A stretch of DNA of 31,577 nucleotides, taken from positions 1-31,577 of IMG/VR virus record IMGVR_UViG_3300027708_000223; one strand, 5' to 3'. The translations under genes and the position numbers were made by a program. Below the pieces are notes generated by a model that did no database searches, was not told where the DNA came from, and worked only from the letters and a program-made list of their open reading frames with translations. This stretch comes from a virus. Position 1 is the first letter of the stretch; every line of letters starts with the position of its first letter. Positions 1 to 5,800 of the stretch are shown here, in pieces.

Positions 1-107
1 TGCCACCGATCATACTTCAGTTCAGCATTAACGCTCATACCCAGCTTAACCAGTTCGGCCACAATTTCGGCCAAACGCTCAATCTCATTAATATTTAAGT
101 AGATCAT
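1..107 (-). CDS. Small protein of unknown function, 3' end beyond window
   Basis: Thirty-five codons are visible from ATG at 107 (MIYLNINEIERLAEIVAEL...) and the frame is open to the window edge. The start shares one base with the stop of the upstream gene (TAATG), so translation is probably coupled. The visible part looks like an amphipathic helix rich in E, L and V. No family recognised. It is the fourth gene of the unit driven by the promoter at 645-673. Confidence 0.6.
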   Translation of the reverse strand, partial: MIYLNINEIERLAEIVAELVKLGMSVNAELKYDRW

Positions 108-271
108 TATATTCTCAATGTCATCTTTTCCCACACTTCGATCAAATCTTTAGCAGTTATACCGTACTCTTCTGCTAAAGTCAATGCCTCATCTCGATTA
201 GGTTTGCACATCACCATCATGGCACTTTTTAAAACTTTCAGAACCTTAATGATCGCTTCATCCTTACTCAT
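107..271 (-). CDS. Small helical protein, unknown function (54 aa)
   Basis: The frame starts at ATG 271 (MSKDEAIIKVLKVLKSAMM) and ends at a TAA that shares one base with the next start. It overlaps the end of the upstream gene by 8 bases. The product is mostly predicted helix with a charged C-terminus (KDLIEVWEKMTLRI). No function recognised. The tight overlaps with both neighbours support a real coupled operon. Confidence 0.65.
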   Translation of the reverse strand: MSKDEAIIKVLKVLKSAMMVMCKPNRDEALTLAEEYGITAKDLIEVWEKMTLRI

Positions 272-470
272 AGAAAGCTTCTCTTTCTTCGTATATATTT
301 GCTATTGAGATTCTAACTTCAACCCATTCATCTAGGCTGGTAAAATCTTCAAGGCTTTCGGCCAACTCACTATCTTCATAGCACTCTACAATATATTGAC
401 CCCAACTCTCATAGTTATCATGGGCCAGCTTCTTTGCTTTAGCAATCAGTTCCGGTGTGACATTCAACAT
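264..470 (-). CDS. Acidic small phage protein, unknown function (68 aa)
   Basis: MLNVTPELIAKAKKLAHDNYE... is an acidic, probably helical protein. Its start lies 3 bases after the stop of the upstream gene and an AGGAAT stretch serves as ribosome site. The next gene begins 8 bases before its stop. Second gene of a four-gene unit. No family recognised. Confidence 0.7.
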   Translation of the reverse strand: MLNVTPELIAKAKKLAHDNYESWGQYIVECYEDSELAESLEDFTSLDEWVEVRISIANIYEEREAFYE

Positions 471-472
471 GA

Positions 473-637
473 TTATTCCTTTGCTTCTTTGATTCTCTTA
501 AAAACTTCTGAACAAGCAAACTCAACGTCTGCCTTATTTACCATCACTAGCCGTATGGCTTTTTTTGGATCACTAGCACACTTGTTCAGCAGTTCTTGCC
601 AAACTAGTTCCGTCAGCTGTTTCTTGTCTGTAATCAT
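473..637 (-). CDS. Small protein, first gene of unit, possibly leaderless (54-57 aa)
   Basis: The frame reads MDYMITDKKQLTELVWQELL... and ends KRIKEAKE. The first ATG (646) lies inside the -10 box TAGAAT (650-645), so it cannot be on the mRNA if that promoter is used. The in-frame ATG at 637 falls at or within a base or two of the predicted transcription start, implying a leaderless message. I annotate 637. The product is a short helical protein of unknown function. Confidence 0.6.
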   Translation of the reverse strand: MITDKKQLTELVWQELLNKCASDPKKAIRLVMVNKADVEFACSEVFKRIKEAKE

Positions 638-644
638 ATAGTCC

Positions 645-673
645 ATTCTACACTACTATTATCGACCTGTCAA
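645..673 (-). promoter_or_regulatory. Sigma70-type promoter P1 with CGATAATA spacer
   Basis: On the - strand TTGACA (673-668), 17 bp, TAGAAT (650-645). The spacer contains CGATAATAGTAG. Drives 473-637 and the genes after it. Confidence 0.85.
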
Positions 674-700
674 TGGAGTTTTCTTTAGAAGATTCTTTTT

Positions 701-786
701 GACGTAAAGCTTTGTGAGATAAGGAGTTAGAGCAAACCCGGCCGCCCCAACTTGACGTAAGTATTTACCAGCGAACCATTTACGAC
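701..786. repeat. Four-arm palindromic element, copy 1 of 12
   Basis: Arms GTAAAGCTTT / AAGGAGTTAG / GTAAGTATTT / ACCATTTACG surround a CCGGCCGCCCC core. It lies at the 3' end of the noncoding transcript 790-1419 and upstream of P1, so the element follows RNA genes as well as protein genes. Confidence 0.8.
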
Positions 787-789
787 TCC

Positions 790-1419
790 GGTTCTATACT
801 CCACTAATACCCGATATTTTTAACCCTTGGGCCAGGTAAACACTAGTGGAAACCGTCCACGGAAACCTCCCTGCAAAGCGGGCATTGCTAGCACATAAGA
901 CCCGCTCTGGTCTGGCTCTTAGGAACGATTACTGGTTGTATTGTATCACACGGCTATACGGCGCTGCAACGTCGAGGCCGATCTGGCCGCGTATAGTTAA
1001 GGAAGGTTCTCCTTCTCATCCGTGTGATTTTATTAAACGTGGTCAGGATGCCGACCCTCATAGATTGGTACTTCTATCCAACGTATAGCCCCGTTGGCAA
1101 CCCTACGCTGCATTACAGCCGCAGTGTTTATCGAAATAGGCTATCCCAATCTAGTCCCGTTGCATGGACCCACGAGTTTTGTATTGTAAAGCAGATTGGG
1201 TTATGCCATACTCGGCCTTGCATTTAACCGTGGCTTCTTTGATATCATTCTGCCAGCGGCCCTCATCTGCTTATGTTGTGCGGATGGGTGGATTCGTCTT
1301 TTGGAATAAACCATGAACTTGACCACCTATTTAACTTCCCAGCTCTCATGATAAGCTGTTGGGGAGTTGCTCAGTGCAACCTTGCAACCCGCGTTGTATT
1401 GTCAATGATCAGCTTCAAC
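790..1419 (-). ncRNA. Large structured noncoding RNA candidate, about 630 nt
   Basis: A full promoter (1426-1454) points left into about 630 bases that hold no - strand ORF of 60 or more codons. The transcript has many self-complementary segments (+ strand coordinates): 1082-1090 with 952-960 (9 bp), 1193-1200 with 1145-1152 (8 bp), 1384-1390 with 1362-1370, 1354-1358 with 1340-1344, 1011-1015 with 1002-1006 (tight hairpin), 985-988 with 976-979, 1053-1056 with 1041-1044, 901-906 with 877-882. It ends at element copy 1. Size, phage setting and layout recall the large ornate phage RNAs (GOLLD, ROOL), but I cannot assign a class from memory. The 3' end is inferred. Confidence 0.65.
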
Positions 1420-1425
1420 TCTCGT

Positions 1426-1454
1426 ATTCTACATCTATTATCGTCACTTGTCAA
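1426..1454 (-). promoter_or_regulatory. Sigma70-type promoter P2 for the noncoding RNA
   Basis: TTGACA (1454-1449), 17 bp with CGATAATAG, TAGAAT (1431-1426). Predicted start near 1419. No ribosome site and no ORF of useful length follows. Confidence 0.85.
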
Positions 1455-1491
1455 GAGCTATCTATAGGAATTCCAAAAATTTTTTAGAGTT

Positions 1492-1577
1492 GATGTAACC
1501 CTATGATACACAAGCACTTACGTCAAATTCGGCCGCCCCGCCTTACCCTAAGTACTTTAAGGATAAGGACTTACGAT
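1492..1577. repeat. Four-arm palindromic element, copy 2 of 12
   Basis: The arm AAGCACTTAC, a TTCGGCCGCCCC core, CTAAGTACTT and AAGGACTTAC are well kept. The first arm (GTAACCCTAT) is degenerate. Abuts the stop codon of 1577-1756. Confidence 0.8.
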
Positions 1578-1756
1578 CAATAGTCTTCGGCCTCAATAGG
1601 CTCATCAACACAGTAGTTTGAGTTAGTCAACACTTCCGGCCTATACTTACTCAACTTTTTATCTACACACTCCAAACAAACCTTACCCAGTGGAATTCCC
1701 CTAGCATCACTTTCCCACCAACTTTTCTTGCCAGACCCACAGGGACAAACTTTCAT
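1577..1756 (-). CDS. Small zinc-binding phage protein (59 aa)
   Basis: The sequence starts MKVCPCGSGKKSWWESDARG and continues GKVCLECVDKKLSKYRPEVL. The two Cys pairs (CPC near residues 4-6, CLEC at 27-30) and the DARGIPLGKVC...KYRPE pattern match a small zinc-ribbon family that I recognise as frequent in phages, of unknown function. An AAGGATTATATC stretch precedes the ATG. It lies 10 bases after 1767-1964 in a two-gene unit. Confidence 0.8.
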   Translation of the reverse strand: MKVCPCGSGKKSWWESDARGIPLGKVCLECVDKKLSKYRPEVLTNSNYCVDEPIEAEDY

Positions 1757-1766
1757 GATATAATCC

Positions 1767-1964
1767 TTAGTTAAGAGTTGTAACTAGTGCTTCACGCCTA
1801 CCATCACGAATAGCAGCCTCAAGAGCGCCACAAATAAAAGCTTGAAACTTATCCAGTTCCTCAGTCATAACCTTTGGGTCATGATTTACAGTCTGTAAGA
1901 TCATCTTCATAGCAAAACTAGCCACACTATCAGCAATCAAAGCTTTTTCTTCATTCGACAGCAT
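1767..1964 (-). CDS. Small helical protein, unknown function (65 aa)
   Basis: MLSNEEKALIADSVASFAMK... is a helical protein with a clear ribosome site (AAGGAG, 7 bases before ATG 1964). It directly follows promoter 1983-2011. No family recognised. Confidence 0.75.
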   Translation of the reverse strand: MLSNEEKALIADSVASFAMKMILQTVNHDPKVMTEELDKFQAFICGALEAAIRDGRREALVTTLN

Positions 1965-1982
1965 AATTTTCTCCTTACTCCA

Positions 1983-2011
1983 AGTATACCTTATCTATTC
2001 TCTATTGTCAA
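1983..2011 (-). promoter_or_regulatory. Sigma70-type promoter P3
   Basis: TTGACA (2011-2006), 17 bp, TATACT (1988-1983). The spacer lacks CGATAATA. Drives 1767-1964 and 1577-1756. Confidence 0.8.
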
Positions 2012-2060
2012 GGACCCCATGTTCTGGCTGACTATACCCACACAGCCCAAATCCGTAGGA

Positions 2061-2210
2061 TTAGGCAGGACAAACTTTAGAGATTCGCTCAATGAGCAAA
2101 TTATTTCCATAAAGTTTCTCAGCCTGACGCAAAGCATGATAGGTACTGTACGCTTGAACATACCCAACAATCTTGCTACCCTTCATTACCATGTAGGTAT
2201 CGGTACTCAT
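2061..2210 (-). CDS. Small EAxRKA-type phage protein (49 aa)
   Basis: The frame opens MSTDTYMVMKGSKIVGYVQA, followed by YSTYHALRQAEKLYG and IERISKV. The layout strand - short turn - helix with A(L)RQA - YG - strand is a common small phage fold whose usual signature is xAxSxxEAxRKAxxxYG. Function unknown. Its ATG overlaps the upstream TGA (ATGA) and AGGAGG lies just upstream, so it is translationally coupled. Confidence 0.7.
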   Translation of the reverse strand: MSTDTYMVMKGSKIVGYVQAYSTYHALRQAEKLYGNNLLIERISKVCPA

Positions 2211-2482
2211 TCATCCTCCTCTTGTGTTCCTGCGAACATCGTTTCCCACTCCTGAGCATCAATTCCCGTTTTGAGAATCTCACGATCATCAGCATTGAGA
2301 TACGGAAAAGCAACTTGAATCAACTCTCCGTTGACCCAACGCTGGGCATCGTCAAGTCGAGTAGTGATGGAAAACTCACGACCTCCAGTGGACAGCCCAC
2401 TGAACTCAATCATATCCACACCGTCCACAGTCGTGATCGTTCGCGTTGTCCGATTTGTCAAAGCATATGGCGTAAACAGCAT
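2207..2482 (-). CDS. Conserved-looking phage protein (91 aa)
   Basis: Starts MLFTPYALTNRTTRTITTVD, later DDAQRWVNGELIQVAFPYLN and ADDREILKTGI. The WxxGxLIQxAFPxLxxxDREIL.TGI signature resembles a family seen in many phages and plasmids, function unknown. AAAGGAG stands 8 bases before ATG 2482. The acidic tail EEDE runs into the coupled downstream gene. Confidence 0.8.
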   Translation of the reverse strand: MLFTPYALTNRTTRTITTVDGVDMIEFSGLSTGGREFSITTRLDDAQRWVNGELIQVAFPYLNADDREILKTGIDAQEWETMFAGTQEEDE

Positions 2483-2507
2483 CTTTTTTCTCCTTTAGGT
2501 TCCTCGT

Positions 2508-2536
2508 ATTGTACACTACTATTATCGGCCTGTCAA
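2508..2536 (-). promoter_or_regulatory. Sigma70-type promoter P4 with CGATAATA spacer
   Basis: TTGACA (2536-2531), 17 bp with CCGATAATAGTAG, TACAAT (2513-2508). Confidence 0.85.
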
Positions 2537-2563
2537 GAGGAAAAACTTGAGCAAAAAAAGATT

Positions 2564-2649
2564 GTCGTAAAGTGTTGGTACATAAAGACTTACGACGCGG
2601 CGGGCGGGCCGACCTCGCCCTAAGTCCTTTGGTGTCAAAGGGTTAGGGA
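2564..2649. repeat. Four-arm palindromic element, copy 3 of 12
   Basis: GTAAAGTGTT / AAAGACTTAC, core GCGGCGGGCGGGCCG, CTAAGTCCTT / AAAGGGTTAG. It lies 33 bases beyond the stop of 2682-3086. Confidence 0.8.
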
Positions 2650-2681
2650 TTGGTCAGTTAGTATGTAGAAGCTGCTGCTTT

Positions 2682-3086
2682 TTAGAGCAGGCTAGCAACC
2701 CCGCTCTTGAACAGAACCTTAGCAAGCAAAGGCTTTCGGCAGTTGCTCACACGTTCTGCATAGAAATTACGCACCTTACCGTCAGCGGTTCGACACGTTA
2801 CCAGATTGCTGGTACGGATGAACTCAGGATCACCAGCACGATAACGACTCTTACGATTGAGTCTCGCAATCTGGTCAGCGGTCAACGTCTGCTTACCGAT
2901 CACCTTAGCAAGAAAACGCTCATGCGTTCCATGCAATGGCTGCTGGTAAACAAAATTGAAAACCTGACCCTCTTGGGCATTCGCCAAGCTAGCCTTCGAT
3001 CCACCATAGACCGAATAGAAGACGAAACCCACAACAGCAACGGCAGCAGCCGACAGAATCGAACCAAACAAAATCACATCGTTCAT
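2682..3086 (-). CDS. Membrane-anchored protein with basic soluble domain (134 aa)
   Basis: I chose ATG 3086 (MNDVILFGSILSAAAVAVVG), which has GAAAGGG just upstream. An earlier in-frame ATG at 3125 sits at the predicted transcription start. Residues about 4-26 form one hydrophobic helix, followed by a soluble basic domain (ARLNRKSRYRAGDPEF, RTSNLVTCRTADGKVRNFYAERV) that looks like a small beta domain. Sole gene of its unit. A role at the inner face of the host membrane is plausible but unproven. Confidence 0.7.
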   Translation of the reverse strand: MNDVILFGSILSAAAVAVVGFVFYSVYGGSKASLANAQEGQVFNFVYQQPLHGTHERFLAKVIGKQTLTADQIARLNRKSRYRAGDPEFIRTSNLVTCRTADGKVRNFYAERVSNCRKPLLAKVLFKSGVASLL

Positions 3087-3131
3087 AGAAACCCTTTCAA
3101 ATTGAAAATCGATCACAACATCCATACGCTA

Positions 3132-3160
3132 AGTCTACACTATATATCGACATTTGTCAA
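3132..3160 (-). promoter_or_regulatory. Sigma70-type promoter P5
   Basis: TTGACA (3160-3155), 17 bp with TCGATATATAG, TAGACT (3137-3132). The stop codon of 3157-3420 is the TGA inside TTGACA. Confidence 0.8.
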
Positions 3161-3420
3161 GAGGAAACTTTAGAAAAATTTTCTTCCCAATACTCCACCA
3201 TTTCAGCCATGTTGATACCACTATCGTTCCAGGCTACACAATCGGGCGTTTCAAATCGGATAGCAGTCGTGGTAAAAATCTCACGAATCAAAATTTTGAA
3301 ATGATCGTAAGAGGTACACTGTTTTGCCAGACTATACAAATCTTCCTCATTACTGATCCACAAACAAACATTCCATGTCTGATAGTTTTGGTAGCCGTTG
3401 TAGGTTCCATCGGGACTCAT
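3157..3420 (-). CDS. DUF7249-like phage protein (87 aa)
   Basis: The N-terminal TYNGYQNYQTWNVCLWISNEE matches the YNGWxNYETWxVxLWxxND signature of a small phage family that I recall as DUF7249, function unknown. The rest is helical (YDHFKILIREIF, INMAEMVEYWEENF). The leader carries ACAAGAAAGAGAGAG. Its TGA stop is embedded in the -35 box of the next promoter. Confidence 0.75.
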   Translation of the reverse strand: MSPDGTYNGYQNYQTWNVCLWISNEEDLYSLAKQCTSYDHFKILIREIFTTTAIRFETPDCVAWNDSGINMAEMVEYWEENFSKVSS

Positions 3421-3448
3421 GCTTCACTCTCTCTTTCTTGTATACGTC

Positions 3449-3477
3449 ATTCTACTATCTATTATCGTCTAATGCAA
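3449..3477 (-). promoter_or_regulatory. Sigma70-type promoter P6 with CGATAATA spacer
   Basis: TTGCAT (3477-3472), 17 bp with GACGATAATAG, TAGAAT (3454-3449). Confidence 0.75.
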
Positions 3478-3491
3478 GTGGTAAACTTGAA

Positions 3492-3509
3492 CCTTACGGA
3501 ATTGTAAGG
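3492..3509. repeat. Short palindrome CCTTAC-N6-GTAAGG
   Basis: Perfect 6-bp inverted repeat with a 6-base loop, upstream of P6 and beside element copy 4. Same motif at 5781, 6848, 7789, 8370, 9063 and 10064. Confidence 0.75.
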
Positions 3510-3512
3510 ATT

Positions 3513-3599
3513 CTCGTAAAGTGTTGCAGTATAAGGACTTACGGCAAATCCGGCCGCCCCCGTCGGCCCTAAGTGCTTGAGCACAAAGGGTTTACGACG
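3513..3599. repeat. Four-arm palindromic element, copy 4 of 12
   Basis: GTAAAGTGTT / AAGGACTTAC, core ATCCGGCCGCCCCCG, CTAAGTGCTT / AAGGGTTTAC. Confidence 0.85.
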
Positions 3600-3608
3600 A
3601 GTGATAGT

Positions 3609-3839
3609 TTACTCAAAATCAACAAAGATGATTTGAGCATAACCGCGAGGCTTGACGGTATATCCGTCGCCGTAATCGCATGTATCGGCCTTGACCGCTG
3701 TCATACCAGCCAGAGCCTTAGCCTTACGAACAACGCTACGCTGGCTAGCATTTTTCTTGGGAATAAACTCATAACGATTCACCCAACCATAGTTAGCTTC
3801 GCCACCAAACGTATCCGTATGAGTCACAACGCACTTCAT
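3609..3839 (-). CDS. Conserved-looking small phage protein (76 aa)
   Basis: MKCVVTHTDTFGGEANYGWV is followed by NRYEFIPK, RKAKALAGM and YVKPRG-like hydrophobic strands (the actual string is GYTVKPRGYAQIIFVDFE). The TxGGEANYxWV start is one I associate with phage and plasmid proteins of unknown function. Start overlaps the upstream stop (ATGA). Last gene of a four-gene unit that ends 10 bases from element copy 4. Confidence 0.75.
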   Translation of the reverse strand: MKCVVTHTDTFGGEANYGWVNRYEFIPKKNASQRSVVRKAKALAGMTAVKADTCDYGDGYTVKPRGYAQIIFVDFE

Positions 3840-3979
3840 TTTGCCAATTCCTTTGCTTTCATGGTTTCAAAATACAACTGTTCCAACAACTTAACTCTAC
3901 TTACTGCACGACCAGCTTCACGATTCATGAGTATAACAGCTTTCTCATGTGCTGTCAACTCTTTCTTTTTCGTTTTCAT
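3836..3979 (-). CDS. Basic small helical protein (47 aa)
   Basis: I start at ATG 3979 (MKTKKKELTAHEKAVILMNR), preceded by GAGGAATAAA. The longer upstream frame overlaps the neighbouring gene and is discarded. Lys/Arg rich and all helical. Stop overlaps the next start (ATGA). Function unknown. Confidence 0.65.
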   Translation of the reverse strand: MKTKKKELTAHEKAVILMNREAGRAVSRVKLLEQLYFETMKAKELAK

Positions 3980-3980
3980 T

Positions 3981-4169
3981 TTATTCCTCAATCTCACTAA
4001 CATAGCACTCACAATCAAACTGGTAGCTAGCCTTACGCTTGGCTTCGCTCTCACTACGACAATCCACAACCGTTCCAAGATGCTTGTTGTCACTCTTGCG
4101 ATAGACCACATACATTCCCGTATCATGACGATTGTATGGATTAAAATTACCCTCGTAGTATCTGCTCAT
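3981..4169 (-). CDS. Small EAxRKA-type phage protein (62 aa)
   Basis: MSRYYEGNFNPYNRHDTGMY begins the protein, then VVYRKSDNKHLGTVVDCRSE and SEAKRKASYQF. Two strands followed by an EAKRKA helix place it in the same small fold as 2061-2210 and 8389-8586. Overlaps the upstream gene by 23 bases and ends one base before the next ATG. Confidence 0.7.
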   Translation of the reverse strand: MSRYYEGNFNPYNRHDTGMYVVYRKSDNKHLGTVVDCRSESEAKRKASYQFDCECYVSEIEE

Positions 4170-4335
4170 TTTTCATAACCTCTTGAAAAGAAATCCTAAC
4201 ATCCTTATTCTTCATCAAATCATCAAACCAACTGTAGGTAGCAGAAAACTTTTCACAAGCATCTGCCCAATCTGTGGCTCCCACCGTAAACGACAGAGGC
4301 TCACCATTCAACACCAATTGCAAAATTTTCATCAT
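4147..4335 (-). CDS. Small phage protein, unknown function (62 aa)
   Basis: Begins MMKILQLVLNGEPLSFTVGA and continues TDWADACEKFSATYSWFDDL. The strand-strand-helix layout (WADACEKF) suggests a distant relative of the EAxRKA proteins. First gene of its unit, with a purine-rich leader (GAGAAAGAGAG) before the ATG pair 4335/4332. Confidence 0.7.
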   Translation of the reverse strand: MMKILQLVLNGEPLSFTVGATDWADACEKFSATYSWFDDLMKNKDVRISFQEVMKNEQILRG

Positions 4336-4367
4336 GTCACTCTCTTTCTCTATCTCTTATATCGACA

Positions 4368-4395
4368 AGTATAGCATAGAAACTTTAGGTGTCAA
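4368..4395 (-). promoter_or_regulatory. Sigma70-type promoter P7, downstream CGATATA
   Basis: TTGACA (4395-4390), 16 bp, TATACT (4373-4368). GTCGATATAAG follows the -10 instead of lying in the spacer. Confidence 0.75.
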
Positions 4396-4425
4396 GCATA
4401 AAATTTTGAAAAAAGAAAAGATTTT

Positions 4426-4441
4426 TTGGCACGGCATTTGC
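4426..4441 (+). promoter_or_regulatory. Sigma54-type -24/-12 sequence before element copy 5
   Basis: TTGGCAC (4426-4432), 5 bases, TTGC (4438-4441): near-perfect sigma54 consensus. A start about 12 bases past the -12 C falls at about 4452, in the first arm of the element. Confidence 0.6.
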
Positions 4442-4446
4442 TATTA

Positions 4447-4532
4447 GACATAAGTGCTTACCTCTAAAGGAGTTACAGCAAATCGGGCGGGCCGCGCAAG
4501 CCCTAAGTGCTTATGCACAAAGGGTTTACGGC
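4447..4532. repeat. Four-arm palindromic element, copy 5 of 12
   Basis: ATAAGTGCTT / AAGGAGTTAC, core ATCGGGCGGGCCGCGC, CTAAGTGCTT / AAGGGTTTAC. Confidence 0.8.
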
Positions 4533-4538
4533 GAATTT

Positions 4539-4799
4539 TCAATCGTCGTATGGGCCATCATCGTTATAATCAACGAATCCCACAGCCTCATCGGCATGGA
4601 AATCTTCTACTCCATCGTCACCATAGTAACCATAGTCCTCGTCGGTTCCCCATCCAGCGGAAGCCAACGCAGACTCAGCATCACCATCCATACTATCATC
4701 AAACGAATCATCGTCATACGACGGATCGTAATCGCCGTCTCCGTGTGGGTCAGAATCAACACTGAAAAAATCGTCATGATCATCATATTCGTGGCTCAT
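4539..4799 (-). CDS. Highly acidic low-complexity protein (86 aa)
   Basis: The frame starts at ATG 4799 (MSHEYDDHDDFFSVD). GAGGG lies 8 bases upstream, and the upstream in-frame TTG is not needed. About a third of residues are Asp or Glu, with runs such as DPSYDDDSFDDSMDGD and almost no Lys/Arg. No domain is visible. The charge pattern would suit a DNA mimic that blocks a DNA-binding host protein, but that is only a guess. Last gene of a three-gene unit. Confidence 0.7.
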   Translation of the reverse strand: MSHEYDDHDDFFSVDSDPHGDGDYDPSYDDDSFDDSMDGDAESALASAGWGTDEDYGYYGDDGVEDFHADEAVGFVDYNDDGPYDD

Positions 4800-4801
4800 A
4801 G

Positions 4802-4873
4802 TCAATCCCTCACAATGGTAGTAATGTAGAGCAGGCCAACATAGGACGCAAGAAACGCAATCGCACTAAGCAT
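4802..4873 (-). CDS. 23-residue membrane peptide
   Basis: MLSAIAFLASYVGLLYITTI plus VRD is one hydrophobic helix. A strong ribosome site (GAGGAG, about 8 bases upstream) precedes ATG 4873. It overlaps the upstream gene by 8 bases and stops 2 bases before the next ATG. The spacing makes it a credible micro-gene despite its size. Confidence 0.6.
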   Translation of the reverse strand: MLSAIAFLASYVGLLYITTIVRD

Positions 4874-5039
4874 CAATATACTCCTCTGGAATGAAATCGT
4901 CAACAGCACCCACAACGTCTGCCCAATCCCAAAAATTAACTTCCACACTAGGATCGTCGATAGGCTCGACCATCGGCTCAACAATCCCCGCTTCGGCCAT
5001 GTCGTTCAGAATGTCGTTGATCTCGTCGAAGTTCAGCAT
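4866..5039 (-). CDS. Acidic small protein, unknown function (57 aa)
   Basis: MLNFDEINDILNDMAEAGIV starts the protein, then a proline-containing acidic middle (EPMVEPIDDPSVEV) and FWDWADVVGAVDDFIPEEY. Net charge strongly negative. AAGGAACAG precedes the ATG. First gene of the unit behind the promoter at 5077-5105. Confidence 0.7.
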   Translation of the reverse strand: MLNFDEINDILNDMAEAGIVEPMVEPIDDPSVEVNFWDWADVVGAVDDFIPEEYIDA

Positions 5040-5076
5040 GATTCTGTTCCTTAGTGGTTACCGTTCGTGTGTTGTG

Positions 5077-5105
5077 ATTCTACACTTATTATCGGCTAGT
5101 GTCAA
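5077..5105 (-). promoter_or_regulatory. Sigma70-type promoter P8 with CGATAATA spacer
   Basis: TTGACA (5105-5100), 17 bp with CCGATAATAAG, TAGAAT (5082-5077). Confidence 0.85.
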
Positions 5106-5126
5106 GCAGGAACTTGGAAAATTTCC

Positions 5127-5146
5127 AAATATAATTTCATGCCAAA
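5127..5146. repeat. 20-bp direct repeat, partner at 10806-10825
   Basis: AAATATAATTTCATGCCAAA occurs exactly at both places, each time about 40-60 bases before an element (copies 6 and 12). Read leftward it starts TTTGGCAT, a poor -24-like box, but without a TTGC at -12. Confidence 0.7.
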
Positions 5147-5165
5147 GATGAAAAATTTTTTTGTT

Positions 5166-5251
5166 GATGTAAAGTGTTGGAGCATAAAGACTTACGCTTC
5201 GCGGGGCGGCCCCGGTTTGCCCTAAGTGCTTATAGGGTCGGGGTTTACGTC
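5166..5251. repeat. Four-arm palindromic element, copy 6 of 12
   Basis: GTAAAGTGTT / AAAGACTTAC, core CTTCGCGGGGCGGCCCC, CTAAGTGCTT / CGGGGTTTAC. The last arm overlaps the stop region of 5250-5459. Confidence 0.85.
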
Positions 5252-5459
5252 AATAGTCTCCGATGTCCTCTGGACAGGTCACGAACCCATCTCCACCATC
5301 GTCCTCATCATCCCAGTCCATGCTCTCTTCGGCTGCTGCCTTGTAAGAGCAATCGGGATCCTCGTCATACTGCTCCTCACAATAGTAGCTATCTTCATCG
5401 CCTGTCCAACCACCGATATAGGATTCCATGTAGGAGTCGAGAAAGGAATCTTCGTTCAT
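5250..5459 (-). CDS. Acidic Tyr/Cys-containing protein (69 aa)
   Basis: I start at ATG 5459 (MNEDSFLDSYMESYIGGW), with GGAGAG about 8 bases upstream. The sequence is D/E rich (YCEEQYDEDPDCSYKAAAEE, WDDEDDGGDG) with three Cys. Like 4539-4799 it could be an acidic mimic, but nothing specific is recognisable. Single-gene unit. Confidence 0.7.
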   Translation of the reverse strand: MNEDSFLDSYMESYIGGWTGDEDSYYCEEQYDEDPDCSYKAAAEESMDWDDEDDGGDGFVTCPEDIGDY

Positions 5460-5492
5460 AGATAAACTCTCCAAGGTAAGGGTTATGGGCTT

Positions 5493-5521
5493 ATTCTACC
5501 AAGTCTAATCAACTTTGTCAA
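5493..5521 (-). promoter_or_regulatory. Sigma70-type promoter P9
   Basis: TTGACA (5521-5516), 17 bp, TAGAAT (5498-5493). No CGATAATA. The TGA inside TTGACA is the stop of 5518-5697. Confidence 0.8.
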
Positions 5522-5697
5522 CGCTGGTCGTATTCATACCAGAAATTTTCAGTCTGAATTTCACTCTCAATCTCTGCACTGGAGATGAAACCGGGATGCT
5601 CACGATTCTCCATCGCGGGATTGTCCTCGCAAGCACAACAATGCTGAAAAGACCCACAATCAGCATCGCATTCCAGACAGTAGAAAGTATTCGGCAT
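5518..5697 (-). CDS. Cys-rich zinc-knuckle-like protein (59 aa)
   Basis: MPNTFYCLECDADCGSFQHC with CAC following gives seven Cys and one His in the first 23 residues (CxxC, C, HCCAC), which suggests zinc binding. The remainder is acidic and aromatic (ENFWYEYDQR). AAGGAATG precedes ATG 5697. The stop is inside the next -35 box. Confidence 0.7.
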   Translation of the reverse strand: MPNTFYCLECDADCGSFQHCCACEDNPAMENREHPGFISSAEIESEIQTENFWYEYDQR

Positions 5698-5730
5698 TAG
5701 ACATTCCTTGGTTGGGGTTGAGATGCTGCA

Positions 5731-5759
5731 ATTATACTCTTATTATCGGCAGGTGTCAA
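5731..5759 (-). promoter_or_regulatory. Sigma70-type promoter P10 with CGATAATA spacer
   Basis: TTGACA (5759-5754), 17 bp with CCGATAATAAG, TATAAT (5736-5731): a full consensus promoter. Confidence 0.9.
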
Positions 5760-5780
5760 TACCCTTCAACAGAAAAGTTT

Positions 5781-5798
5781 CCTTACAATGCTGTAAGG
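5781..5798. repeat. Short palindrome CCTTAC-N6-GTAAGG
   Basis: Loop AATGCT. It lies 2 bases before element copy 7 and 21 bases upstream of the P10 -35 box. Confidence 0.8.
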
Positions 5799-5800
5799 TT

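Noticed and set aside
846-1467. Three + strand ORFs of 64-80 aa
   Set aside because: They run against the promoter at 1426-1454, have no ribosome sites or recognisable domains, and overlap the structured RNA candidate.
2222-4178. Long + strand ORFs opposite the early genes (e.g. 2222-2623, 3573-4178)
   Set aside because: Antisense shadows of - strand genes that have promoters, ribosome sites and coupled starts. They also cross the repeated elements.
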